Source: Clostridia bacterium (lineage in GTDB: Bacteria > Bacillota > Clostridia > Christensenellales > Borkfalkiaceae). Taken from it: DNA of 64,000 nucleotides. This document shows, piece by piece, positions 27,402 through 37,132 of the stretch. A program made the position numbers and the translations under genes. The notes below the pieces were generated by a model. It saw nothing but the letters and a program-made list of their open reading frames with translations, was not told where the DNA came from and did not search any database. The stretch is from positions 1-64,000 of the forward strand of contig JAFSRT010000023.1 in the NCBI GenBank assembly GCA_017445995.1, in the 5' to 3' direction. Numbering within the stretch: position 1 is the first letter of the stretch; each line of letters starts with the position of its first letter.

Positions 27402-30400
27402 TCAGACGTCAACCGTTTCGCCTGTCAATAAACTTATTATCGTTTTTCTTATAACTTTTTTGCCTAAAACCTTTTCCACCGCTTCGCCGTATATTTCAAG
27501 TTGCTTACAGTATCTCTTATATAGCGTTTTTTTATCAACGCCCGAATACTTATAGTCGATAATTATCGCGCTGTCTTCGTCGATTGCAAGAAGGTCGATA
27601 ATTCCCTGAATAAGCACTTTTTCGTCGCTTCCGTCCTTTAATATTGACCGCGACGGCAAAAGATATAAAAAGTTCTTTTCTTTATAAAGCGTTTTATTGA
27701 CAACGCTCTTTAAGTCGGCTTTAATAATCGCGCTTTGGATTTTATCTATATCTATAAGCGCTATTTCTTCCTTTTTCATAACGCCTGACTTTATCATTTC
27801 TTGCGCCTGAGAGTTACACTCTTCTAACCTTGTAAAGTCAAGGTATTCCATAAACTTATGCGCTATCGTGCCGACGTCGGTAGATGAAGTTTCGTCGTTA
27901 AAGACGGTTTCGGTATCGATTGTGAACACGCCCTTTTCGGCAACGCCCGTAACCGAAGATTTAAGCGGTAATAACGTATCGCCTATATACGGGTATCGGT
28001 AATCGACGGAGTTTTTTATTTTTTCCGCCAACTCTTTATCGCGACCTTTGACGTCCGGCACGAACACCACTTGGTTTAATTTATGTTTTTTATTATATAA
28101 AGATAGCGACGCTTCGTCTTCGTAAATAACATTTAAACTTTTCGGAACGTAGTCTAAGAAACTCTTTGCGCCGAAAAAGATTTCGCTCCGTTCGTCTTCT
28201 TCGCCTTCGAAAATCAGGTTAAGAGAACACTTTGCGCGTGTTAAAGCGACGTAGAAAAGCCGTAATTCTTCCTTTATGCGCGTTATATTGTTCTTTTCTT
28301 TAATAAGTCCGCGGATAACGTTTTCTTCCGTCGTCTTCTTTTCGTCGTCGAAACTTTTCGGAATAAACCCGTATTCCCTACTTAAAAGTATCTTATCGCT
28401 GTCTTCGAAGTCCTTAATTTCCTGTTCGAGACCGCACACGATAACGACAGGGTATTCAAGCCCCTTTGACGAGTGTATGGTGTTGACTAATACCGCGTCC
28501 CCTTCCGCGCCTTCGTTGTATATAAACAGTTCGGAACGGTTCTCTATCGTTTTTAAGAAGGTATGAAGGTTTATTTCTCTGCCGTTAAAGTTGGATGCGG
28601 AAATAAAAAACCTTATTCTGTTGACCTTTTCTTCGCCGTTTTCCGTCGACAGATAATAACTTTCGTAATCGTTTTCTTCGATAATTTTAGTAAGCACGCC
28701 GTAAGACGAAGTAAAGTCGCTTAAAAATCTGTATCTTTCAATCTTTTCTTCAAACGCTTTGAGTTTTTCTTTCAGCAGAGTTTCGGCGTTATTTAAATAA
28801 TACCTGTACGCCAAAAAGAAGTTATCGCCCTTTTCTTTATCTTTACAGTTATCGTAAAAACGTTTTATTTCCAACAGGTCGGCGTTATCTATATTAAAAA
28901 GCGGACTTTTAAGCGCCGAAACAAGCGGTACGTCCTGCCGTGCGTTGTCGATATACTTTATAATACCGATAAGCATTTCTACTTCGGAAAAATCTAATAC
29001 GGAAGTTTTAACGTTAGCGGATACCGGCACGCCCTTTCTTCTTAAACCCATAGCCACCCTGTTCGGATATTTGCCCTTTTTGTCGCGCAATAAAACGGCA
29101 ATATCTTTATACGTTATGCGCCGATACTTGCCCGCGTCCGCGTCGTAATATTCCGTGCCGAGTTTACTCTCTATTATTTTCTTAATAAGCGACGAAACGT
29201 TGTCTTCTTCAAAAACGCCGTCCACTTCCTGTTTAATATCGTATACGCGCGCCTGTTCCGTCTTCTTTTCCTTGCGCTCGGTTTTTATCATATAGATATT
29301 AGCGTCGCCCTTAAATTCTTCGGCGTATCTTCCGCCGTACTTTAATTCCGCTTTTTTCTTGTAGTCAAACCCGTAAACGTCCCGCGTCATCGAAAAAGAG
29401 AACACTTCGTTAATAAACTTTATAACGTTTTCTGCCGAACGGTAGTTATAGTTTAAAGTTTTTGCATTGCCCATAGAGTTTTGCATAGCGTTAAACTTAT
29501 TTTCGAATATTTCGGGACGGCAACCCCTGAAACCGTATATACTTTGCTTAACGTCGCCCACCATAAACAGGTTGTTATCGGAAATCTTATTAAAAAGCGA
29601 TTCCTGTAATCCGTTTACGTCCTGATATTCGTCTATGCACACGTATTTATATTTGCTTTTAACTGCCGACAGTATCTCGTTTTCTTCTAAAACTTTAAGC
29701 GCAAACCGTTCAAGGTCGGTAAAGTCTAAAATATTTTCTTCTTTTTTGAGTTTAGCGTACTCTTTTGTAAACCTTTCCACTAACTCGGCAAACTTAAAAG
29801 CGGTCTCTTTTGCGCTTAAAATTTTCCGTTGCGCTAAATCTTGAAGCCCTACCTGTGTGCCGATTTTTACAAGGTATTTTTTAATCTCGTCTTTAACTAC
29901 CTTTAATTTATTGACGGCAGAATTTATAATTTCCGTTTGTTCTTCTTTTGCAATCGATAAAATAGGGTACTTTATTTCAATTTCCGACAGCGAATATACG
30001 TCTTTTGCTTCTAAAATTTTTCCCGCTTCGTCTATCGTGTCCGCTATCTTTTTATAAGTTTTAGGGAAAGCGTCTTCTTTAACGTCCTTTAATATCAGGC
30101 GCATTTTATCAATACAAAACCCGATATTCTTTTTTACCGTTTTAAGGTATTCTTTTTCAATGTTTTTAACGCCGTCTTCCGTAAAAGCGGAAACCGTCTT
30201 TTCTAATAAATTGTTGGGGTCTTCTTCCGCTTCGGTATACGAATAAGCCGTTTTTACCATTTCCCTTAACGCGTTGTCGTTCCTTCCTTCCCTGTACTTA
30301 TCGAGAAGGCGCAAAAAGGCTTCGTCCTTTTTATCGTAGTAGTCGTTAAACATGTTTTTTAAGGCAAGGTTTTTAAGCGTAATTTTATCTTCGTCGTTTG

Positions 30401-30779
30401 CTACCGTAAAGTCGTGGGAAATACCGACGACGTAAAAATACCTTTTTAATAACCTTAAACAAAAAGAGTCAATGGTGGAAATATCGGCAAGCGGGATTTC
30501 GTTCAACTGTTCAATAAGCCTTTCTTTATCGGCTTTAATAAGCCCGTCGCCGTTAATTACTTTAATAAGCTCCTTTTTTAACTTGTCTTTCATATCGCGC
30601 GCGGAAGCGTCGGTAAAAGTTACCGTTAGTATCTCGCCAACGTCTGCTTTCTTTTCTACGATAAGACGAATAAGGCGCTGTATCATAACGAAGGTCTTAC
30701 CGCTACCTGCCGACGCGGAAACGATAATATTGCCTTCGTTATGGGCAATTATTTCTCTCTGTTCCCGTTTAATTTCCAT
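27402..30779 (-). CDS. addA: ATP-dependent helicase/nuclease subunit AddA
   Basis: An 1125-residue UvrD-like helicase with a C-terminal RecB-type nuclease. Walker A SASAGSGKT (about 22-30), VTFTDASARDM, Walker B YVCIDEYQDVNG, GDVKQSIYGFRG and VNTIHSSKGLEYPVV are helicase motifs; IIIDYKYSG near the end is the nuclease Asp-x-Lys motif. With AddB it resects double-strand breaks for RecA. The start overlaps the addB stop by 11 bases, so translation is coupled. Confidence 0.96.
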   Translation of the reverse strand: MEIKREQREIIAHNEGNIIVSASAGSGKTFVMIQRLIRLIVEKKADVGEILTVTFTDASARDMKDKLKKELIKVINGDGLIKADKERLIEQLNEIPLADISTIDSFCLRLLKRYFYVVGISHDFTVANDEDKITLKNLALKNMFNDYYDKKDEAFLRLLDKYREGRNDNALREMVKTAYSYTEAEEDPNNLLEKTVSAFTEDGVKNIEKEYLKTVKKNIGFCIDKMRLILKDVKEDAFPKTYKKIADTIDEAGKILEAKDVYSLSEIEIKYPILSIAKEEQTEIINSAVNKLKVVKDEIKKYLVKIGTQVGLQDLAQRKILSAKETAFKFAELVERFTKEYAKLKKEENILDFTDLERFALKVLEENEILSAVKSKYKYVCIDEYQDVNGLQESLFNKISDNNLFMVGDVKQSIYGFRGCRPEIFENKFNAMQNSMGNAKTLNYNYRSAENVIKFINEVFSFSMTRDVYGFDYKKKAELKYGGRYAEEFKGDANIYMIKTERKEKKTEQARVYDIKQEVDGVFEEDNVSSLIKKIIESKLGTEYYDADAGKYRRITYKDIAVLLRDKKGKYPNRVAMGLRRKGVPVSANVKTSVLDFSEVEMLIGIIKYIDNARQDVPLVSALKSPLFNIDNADLLEIKRFYDNCKDKEKGDNFFLAYRYYLNNAETLLKEKLKAFEEKIERYRFLSDFTSSYGVLTKIIEENDYESYYLSTENGEEKVNRIRFFISASNFNGREINLHTFLKTIENRSELFIYNEGAEGDAVLVNTIHSSKGLEYPVVIVCGLEQEIKDFEDSDKILLSREYGFIPKSFDDEKKTTEENVIRGLIKEKNNITRIKEELRLFYVALTRAKCSLNLIFEGEEDERSEIFFGAKSFLDYVPKSLNVIYEDEASLSLYNKKHKLNQVVFVPDVKGRDKELAEKIKNSVDYRYPYIGDTLLPLKSSVTGVAEKGVFTIDTETVFNDETSSTDVGTIAHKFMEYLDFTRLEECNSQAQEMIKSGVMKKEEIALIDIDKIQSAIIKADLKSVVNKTLYKEKNFLYLLPSRSILKDGSDEKVLIQGIIDLLAIDEDSAIIIDYKYSGVDKKTLYKRYCKQLEIYGEAVEKVLGKKVIRKTIISLLTGETVDV

Positions 30780-33700
30780 TACCGTTTCCCCTTATCGCGT
30801 CGTTTATGGTGTCGTCGGTTACTTTGCCTATTTCCCTTTCGGAAACGTTATCTCGGCACAGCGCGAGATAAGGACAATTATCGCATTGTCCTTTAATCGG
30901 CGACGGGGTTATAAACCCGCCGTCTAAATCCGACGCACCCTGTTCGCATATTTTATACGCGTACTCTATCATGGCGGACATTTTGTCCGCGCTTAAAAAG
31001 TTGTATTTTTTGCCTTTTACTATACTCGCGTTTATAAGTTGACTTTTTTGGTTTATATTAAAGTCTTCGTCAAGCGCGGTTATAACGTTATCGTCGTCGA
31101 GAGTTCTGCCCGCTATAAGTTTATCTTTTTCGCTTTCGCCCTTATACGCGTCTTCAACCTTTTGGTAATAAACCCCCGCAACGTCCTTTTTGCCTTCGAA
31201 TACTTTGCCGTAAAGGAATAACTGTATCTTCGTGCCGTCGAAAAGGTCCTTAACCGAACCGCTTATACCGCCCGTTTTATAGTCTATTATCTTTACGTAG
31301 TCGCCGTATTCGTCAATCCTGTCGATTCTTCCTTTAATCCCTATTCTGCCGTCTAATATTTTTAGATTGCTATCCCCGTCTTCGCCGAACTTATATTCCG
31401 TATATTTCGGCTTAAACTTGGATTTTTTTAGCCCAAAATAGAACTTTTTACAGAAAAGTTTTGCGTCCGATACGGCTTTTTGTATCGTTTCACCTTCCCG
31501 CGCGTCGGCGATAAAGCGCGAATATTTTTCGTCTTTTAACACTTCAATTATAATCTCGGAAATAAGATTGTCGGCCTTTTCTTCGCCGTCTAAAACGTCG
31601 CCCTTTTCGATATATCCTTTATAAATAAACTGTTCGAATATTTTATGCACGACGTTGCCTATCGAAAAGAAGTCCACGTCGCTTTTTTCCGTTTCTTTTA
31701 CGCCGAGAATATTATTGCAAAACGCGTAGTACGGGCATTTATAAAAGTTTTCGATTAACGTCGGCGAAACGTTCCCGCGAAGTAGCCCGTCCCCCGTTTT
31801 TTTATAAAGACTGAATTCCTGACGTGAAAAGGCGAGTATCTTATCTATTTCTTCGCCGTATAAAGAATAGAACGCGCCGAGTTCCGTTTCGTAAGCGGAT
31901 TTCCCGACGACTAACCTGCCGACGTTTTTCGTAAACGTCCTTATGCCCTGACGCTTGGTAAGATATTTATTGTTAAACGAAAGGGTTTTTAGGTTGAATA
32001 TATCTTTAATATCCGCTATCGCTTCGCTTTCCGTCTGCTTTTCCCCCGCGACGTTATACTCTGCAAACGATAAAACGAGACACTTATTAAACGCGGTCAG
32101 CGATAACGCGAAGTTTTCTTTCGCGCGTTTATTGATTACTCTTATTCTCGGTTCGATTATCATTTCTATATCGGAAAGTTGTTTTATTTCGCCGTCGCTT
32201 AAAAGGGCAACGTCTTCCGATACGGTCGGCACGGAACTGTTTAAGCCTACCGTAAACAGATATTCCGCTTTCCTTATCGCCGTCTCTTTATATCCGCCGA
32301 TAAACACCGCGTCGTTATACTGCGGTATTATAGAAATCTCTAACGCGTTTATTCCGCTTACAAACACGTCCCGTTTTTCCTGATAGGTCAAAGAAACGTC
32401 TTTTAAAATAGTGAACTCTTCGTTTAGTAAATCCATAACGGAAGAATACACCTGCTTTTCCACCGCGCTTTCCCGTTCGCATTTAAAATCTTCGAGTTTT
32501 TGTGCGCTTTCTTTGAGTTTGTCTTCGACGTTTAATAAGGTAAATAAGTCGAAAACGTTATTCGTGCGGTATATTTCCATTATCCGTTTTCTCGCGTCTT
32601 CGAACTTATCTTTATCGCCGAAAGTGAACGGCGTTTCAAACTTTTTGTAGTTTATATTAAACCTTATTAAATATTCAACCAACTCGTCGGTAAACGCCTT
32701 GTCGCTAAATACCAACGGGTTTTTAATTATTTCAATAACGTTATCGCGCGAAAGGTTTTTGCGTTTTAAGTTATAAAATCCGACGATAAGTCTTACTATC
32801 GGATGCGTTGTAATCTTTGCCTTAACGTCATAAAAAAACGGTATTTCAAGTTCGTTAAAAACCGACTGTATCGTTTGCCGATATGAAATATCGTCGGGAA
32901 CTGCCACCGTAAAGTCTTTATACCTTGCCCCTTTTTTTAATACCGTCTCTTTGATGGTTTCCGCCACTCTCTCTATTTCCGACCTTTGGTTTAACGCCGA
33001 AAAATAAAAGATTTTATCGGTATCCGCCTTTTTGGGTTTTTCACCGTTTATTAAGAAGAGATTATCTAATATTATTTTACTTTCTTCGTTATAGTCGCTT
33101 TTTTCTTCCTTTACGGAATATTTTATCTTTTCTTTATCGCAGATAAGTTTAAAAACGTCTACCGTTTCGCTTAAAAAGATTTCTTTATTGTTGCCCGAAG
33201 TTAAAATAGCGCAAACGCTTTTTGCATTTTTTAAAAGGCTTAACACAACGTCCCTTGCCTGCCGTGTCCAAGAAGTAAAACCGAGTAGAATTACGTTGCT
33301 GTTTTTTATCTCTTCGTCTTCTTCTATTATCTTCGGTAAGTACGAAAGGTAAGAACTTTGGTCTTCGTAAGAAGAAGATTTTAAAAATTCTTCGTACTTT
33401 TCGTACAAAACTTTAACGTCCGATAGTTTATTTTTAAGTAGCCCGTCCTTAACTTTAACCGCATTTTCAACGTCGGCCACGCTGACTTTGGAACTTTTAA
33501 AAAGCATAATAAGGTCCGACACGGACGGCGCAAGACTTACCCTGCTTTCGCTAAAACAGGACAGGTTAGTCTCGCTTAAAATCTTTTTGACCGCCATTGC
33601 AGAACCTTCTTTTGAAAGCATTTTTTCTTGGGTCTTTTTGGACTTTAAGTATTTCCCGAAAGAGTAAACTTTGGTGTTAAAACTGCCCCCCGAAATCTCG

Positions 33701-33855
33701 GCAACCGTGCGTTCCGCCATTAAAGATATCTTCTCTTCGCAGAATATTAAGTTGTTCTCTTTCCCTATTCCCGCAACTTTATTATTAAGGCGATTTTGTA
33801 AACACCTGAATATATCGAAATAGGAATCGGTGATTATAAGTTCCGTTTTGTCCAT
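30769..33855 (-). CDS. addB: ATP-dependent nuclease subunit AddB
   Basis: A 1028-residue partner of AddA. The nuclease domain shows GRIDRIDEYGDYVKIIDYKTG. Cysteines for the structural 4Fe-4S cluster appear as FYKCPYYAFC before the nuclease and CDNCPYLALC near the C-terminus. The N-terminal helicase-like part is degenerate, as usual for AddB. The order addB-addA is that of Bacillus. The ATG lies only 6 bases after a -10-like TAAAAT with no ribosome site, hinting at a leaderless transcript. Confidence 0.95.
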   Translation of the reverse strand: MDKTELIITDSYFDIFRCLQNRLNNKVAGIGKENNLIFCEEKISLMAERTVAEISGGSFNTKVYSFGKYLKSKKTQEKMLSKEGSAMAVKKILSETNLSCFSESRVSLAPSVSDLIMLFKSSKVSVADVENAVKVKDGLLKNKLSDVKVLYEKYEEFLKSSSYEDQSSYLSYLPKIIEEDEEIKNSNVILLGFTSWTRQARDVVLSLLKNAKSVCAILTSGNNKEIFLSETVDVFKLICDKEKIKYSVKEEKSDYNEESKIILDNLFLINGEKPKKADTDKIFYFSALNQRSEIERVAETIKETVLKKGARYKDFTVAVPDDISYRQTIQSVFNELEIPFFYDVKAKITTHPIVRLIVGFYNLKRKNLSRDNVIEIIKNPLVFSDKAFTDELVEYLIRFNINYKKFETPFTFGDKDKFEDARKRIMEIYRTNNVFDLFTLLNVEDKLKESAQKLEDFKCERESAVEKQVYSSVMDLLNEEFTILKDVSLTYQEKRDVFVSGINALEISIIPQYNDAVFIGGYKETAIRKAEYLFTVGLNSSVPTVSEDVALLSDGEIKQLSDIEMIIEPRIRVINKRAKENFALSLTAFNKCLVLSFAEYNVAGEKQTESEAIADIKDIFNLKTLSFNNKYLTKRQGIRTFTKNVGRLVVGKSAYETELGAFYSLYGEEIDKILAFSRQEFSLYKKTGDGLLRGNVSPTLIENFYKCPYYAFCNNILGVKETEKSDVDFFSIGNVVHKIFEQFIYKGYIEKGDVLDGEEKADNLISEIIIEVLKDEKYSRFIADAREGETIQKAVSDAKLFCKKFYFGLKKSKFKPKYTEYKFGEDGDSNLKILDGRIGIKGRIDRIDEYGDYVKIIDYKTGGISGSVKDLFDGTKIQLFLYGKVFEGKKDVAGVYYQKVEDAYKGESEKDKLIAGRTLDDDNVITALDEDFNINQKSQLINASIVKGKKYNFLSADKMSAMIEYAYKICEQGASDLDGGFITPSPIKGQCDNCPYLALCRDNVSEREIGKVTDDTINDAIRGNGNGN

Positions 33856-33861
33856 ATTTTT

Positions 33862-33890
33862 ATTTTAACATATTAAACGCCCCATTTAAA
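33862..33890 (-). promoter_or_regulatory. Candidate promoter of addB, abutting the start codon
   Basis: A weak -35 TTTAAA (33885-33890) and -10 TAAAAT (33862-33867) with a 17-bp spacer; the ATG begins 6 bases after the -10. Confidence 0.45.
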
Positions 33891-33962
33891 GTATTTTTTA
33901 ACCTTTACTTTTTATTTTTTTTATGGTATTATATATGATAGTTTATAAAAGCGGGGCAAACA

Positions 33963-34988
33963 ATGAAAAAAGTTTTTGTTTTGATTACTTCTTTAATATT
34001 GTCTTTAATATTTTTTATCTTTGCGGGTTGCGGGAAAGCCGGCCCTTTGGACGTTTTTACCAACGCATTTGATAAAAACAACACGGTAACGATAGGTTAT
34101 AGCGAAAAGAATACTTATTCAGTTACCTATACGAATAATTATAAGTTTGAAAATTTCGACTATTCGGCGGACGATTCTCTAAATAATATCGGTATCGCTT
34201 TTGATAACGGCGTTTTTACTACCGAACTTAAAGTATTAAAGATTGCAGACTTCACCGAGAATAAAGACAGCGATATTTTGTCTTCAATGAGCGAAGACCA
34301 AAAATCTTCTCTTTACGTTTTTAAGTATGAAACGACTTTAAGTATCGACGCAATTTATTCGTTTGACGGAAATAGTGAAACGTGTAGCGACTACGTTTAT
34401 TCGGTTTGCTATTTCTTACCGATAAATAATCAGTTAGCACCGCTTTATTCAAAAACGGAAAACAAAAGTGCGATTATTTCCGTTTCCGACTCGTTACATA
34501 TAACGAAAAACCATTTTGTAAGTATCGTATCTTATAATAAAGATTCCTATACGATGGATAAATACGCTTACGATTATGACGATACCGAACTGACTTCGCC
34601 GTTATCGCACACGAATAACGACGGAAAAGTTTACGCGTACAATTACAATTCGTTAATAGATAACGCAAGTTTGCTTTTCGCGATAAGAAACTTAAATATC
34701 GAAAAAGAAAAAGAAACGACCGTTCCTGTGGTTTCGCCGTCTTACGAGAAAGCGGTAAATTTAAGTATCGCATATTCAAGCGACTTTACGGAAAAAGACA
34801 CTATCGGCAACGAATACGCCGTTAAACTCATAACTTTTGTAAACGGCGAATCGAACGTTTCAGGCAAAAAGCAACTCACCTTTATCGATAAAGACAACGC
34901 AAAACTCATAAAAATGGTTACCCCGTTATCGGAATACAGTATACATTTTAAGAGTATCGGCGCACTTGTCTACACCCTTTCGGAATAA
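33963..34988 (+). CDS. Lipoprotein of unknown function
   Basis: 341 residues with a signal peptide and lipobox FAGC, hence a surface lipoprotein. The mature part is Ser/Tyr/Asn/Asp-rich with many predicted strands and no recognisable enzyme motif. It is divergent from addB and ends at its own terminator. A 25-base echo of its 3' end lies about 2 kb away (37028-37054). Confidence 0.75.
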   Translation: MKKVFVLITSLILSLIFFIFAGCGKAGPLDVFTNAFDKNNTVTIGYSEKNTYSVTYTNNYKFENFDYSADDSLNNIGIAFDNGVFTTELKVLKIADFTENKDSDILSSMSEDQKSSLYVFKYETTLSIDAIYSFDGNSETCSDYVYSVCYFLPINNQLAPLYSKTENKSAIISVSDSLHITKNHFVSIVSYNKDSYTMDKYAYDYDDTELTSPLSHTNNDGKVYAYNYNSLIDNASLLFAIRNLNIEKEKETTVPVVSPSYEKAVNLSIAYSSDFTEKDTIGNEYAVKLITFVNGESNVSGKKQLTFIDKDNAKLIKMVTPLSEYSIHFKSIGALVYTLSE

Positions 34989-35003
34989 GAAAACGACATA
35001 GAA

Positions 35004-35039
35004 AACAGCACCGATACTTTCGGTGCTGTTTGTTTTTTT
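35004..35039 (+). terminator. Terminator after the 341-residue lipoprotein gene
   Basis: Stem AACAGCACCGA/TCGGTGCTGTT (35004-35014 with 35020-35030), then TGTTTTTTT. Confidence 0.9.
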
Positions 35040-35044
35040 AGAGA

Positions 35045-36904
35045 CTATTTTTTAGAACCGTGTAACAAATTTTTTAACGTTTTTTTCAAAGTTCTACGGT
35101 AATAAAAGAACATATGATTTACCCCGTTTACCGTTAAGAAACGTTTTTCCATAAAGAAAACGTACCCCGTAGCAATTTTTTTCAGTAAACGCGGTTTTTC
35201 AATCTTAAAATCCGCTTCAAGTCCATTATGTTTTATCTTCATTTTAATATCTTTATCAACGTTATTGACTATTATCTTTCCGTCTGAAAACGAGTAATCG
35301 CCGTTCGTGGAAATAATTTCTACGTCTTCTCGGCAAACGCCTTTATCGTCGACAACCGTAAGATTGCAGGTTTTATCATCTGCAACGTAATCGTATATAT
35401 AATTAGCGTTATGCGATATTGCTAAAAACCTTATCGGTACTTCTTGCGTAATGTTCGAAAAGGCTTCTATTTCGGATAAATGCACTCTTTCGTTACTTTC
35501 GCTAAACGATATGGTTAATTCCTTTACGTCGGCATTGATTACGTAATTATTTATTTTACCGAAATATAGCGTATCGTTTAAGGTATTATCATTATATTTT
35601 ATTCGTATTTTAGCGCTTGCATCAACGTCGAACGAACACTCGTAAAGGTTAAGCAAGGCAATATGCTTATAGTTTTCGAAAGATATCTTAATTTCTTTTT
35701 TCCCGTCGTCTTCACTAAACGTCAAGGCAAAGTTTTTATCAGGTTTTAAATTTATCTTAAAATCCGTATAATCAAATATTTTATAGTCAGTTAAATATTC
35801 TTTATTCCCCGAACTTACGCTTATAACGCCTTCTTTTAAAAGAAGGTTGTCGGTCCTTCTTTGCCAAAATAATTTATCGCTGTTTATAACATTTCTTGTA
35901 AATGGAAAATTGTGTTGCGACCTATGAATCATAAGTTTCTTAAAAGTACTGCAAAATTCAATGCTTTTAGAAAGACCTTTGGAATAAACGGGATAAATCA
36001 GCGCGTTATTTCTACTGTAAAAGTTATCGTTAGAATACTTGCCTTCGAGTATAGTCGGCTGTAACACTTTATTATGAAAATCGTCTTTGCCGTTATACAC
36101 GCCGTCATAACAAAATCCTTTAAGTAATATCGGCGTTAAATTATATTTTTTAACGACGATTTTCATGGCTTCGTCTAAAAACATCGACAAAGACTTATGC
36201 ACGCCGTGAATATCGCAATCGTTTGCGAAAACGATATCGGCTTTCGTTTGCAAAATCACGTCGGTAAAATCTTTAATAACGTTATTGCGCGTATACTTCG
36301 GCGTACCGAAAAACCTGTGTTTTTCTATTGCATACTTTTCTGTTTTACCGCAAAAAGAAACCTTTTCTTCGTCTCCTTCGGAAAAATAAATATTCGCGCC
36401 TTGCCACAAATCGCCGTATCCACCGAAAATAACGTTTTCTTCTTTTAATCCGTATTTTTTTGCGCACTTTAACGCTTCTTTTTGTCTGGTTGTACCTTTA
36501 ACAAACGCATCTCCGTTAGTGAAAAAATACACGTAAACGTTATTAGTCTGTTCTTTTATTAAAAACTCAATCAGTCCCCCCATCAAATTTATTTCATCGT
36601 CTTCGTGCGGAACAAAAATCAAGATATTTTTATTTTGTACTTTTAATGCGTTTTCATTATCGGAATACCGTAAAACGTATTTCCCGAAAATAAAGTGTAT
36701 TAAATTTAACACTAAAAAAATGCAAAAAATTACGATATCTACTTGCAACAAGATTATAATCGAATAAAAATAGCAGAACGTAAAAGACCCCGCTAAAACG
36801 AATACAAGCGTAAGCAAAAATAGAGACAACTTTTTAAAGTGAATAAACGCCAAAATAAAAAAACAAGTTATTAAACTTACGATAATTGAAAATAAGATAT
36901 GCAT
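35045..36904 (-). CDS. Membrane PIG-L-type deacetylase with C-terminal beta domains
   Basis: 619 residues from ATG 36904; GCGGAG lies about 12 bases upstream, and an in-frame TTG at 36931 is less likely. Three to four N-terminal helices, then a PIG-L/LmbE domain with zinc motif PHEDDE near residue 100 and DIHGVHKS near 235. The rest (about 360-580) is strand-rich and may be sugar-binding or discoidin-like. Family members remove N-acetyl groups from sugars such as GlcNAc conjugates. With teichoic-acid or capsule genes nearby, an envelope glycan is the likely substrate. Confidence 0.75.
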   Translation of the reverse strand: MHILFSIIVSLITCFFILAFIHFKKLSLFLLTLVFVLAGSFTFCYFYSIIILLQVDIVIFCIFLVLNLIHFIFGKYVLRYSDNENALKVQNKNILIFVPHEDDEINLMGGLIEFLIKEQTNNVYVYFFTNGDAFVKGTTRQKEALKCAKKYGLKEENVIFGGYGDLWQGANIYFSEGDEEKVSFCGKTEKYAIEKHRFFGTPKYTRNNVIKDFTDVILQTKADIVFANDCDIHGVHKSLSMFLDEAMKIVVKKYNLTPILLKGFCYDGVYNGKDDFHNKVLQPTILEGKYSNDNFYSRNNALIYPVYSKGLSKSIEFCSTFKKLMIHRSQHNFPFTRNVINSDKLFWQRRTDNLLLKEGVISVSSGNKEYLTDYKIFDYTDFKINLKPDKNFALTFSEDDGKKEIKISFENYKHIALLNLYECSFDVDASAKIRIKYNDNTLNDTLYFGKINNYVINADVKELTISFSESNERVHLSEIEAFSNITQEVPIRFLAISHNANYIYDYVADDKTCNLTVVDDKGVCREDVEIISTNGDYSFSDGKIIVNNVDKDIKMKIKHNGLEADFKIEKPRLLKKIATGYVFFMEKRFLTVNGVNHMFFYYRRTLKKTLKNLLHGSKK

Positions 36905-37088
36905 ATCAGCCGTTTTCTCCGCATAAAACAATTTATCTAACGATATTTTTAATCAAAAAATTATTTATTATTATATATCTTTTTTGTTCAAAAGTCAAAT
37001 ATAACTTAAATCGCCCTTGCTCTTTCTCGCCGTTTTTTATCTACACCCTTTCCGAATAAAAAAACGAATTAAATCTCATTATAAAACG

Positions 37089-37117
37089 AAAAACACCGAC
37101 TTTCGGTCGGTGTTTTT
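37089..37117 (-). terminator. Terminator of ppdK
   Basis: Stem AAAAACACCGAC/GTCGGTGTTTTT (37089-37100 with 37106-37117), followed on the minus strand by CGTTTTATAAT. Confidence 0.85.
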
Positions 37118-37132
37118 CGTTATCTTTATTTA

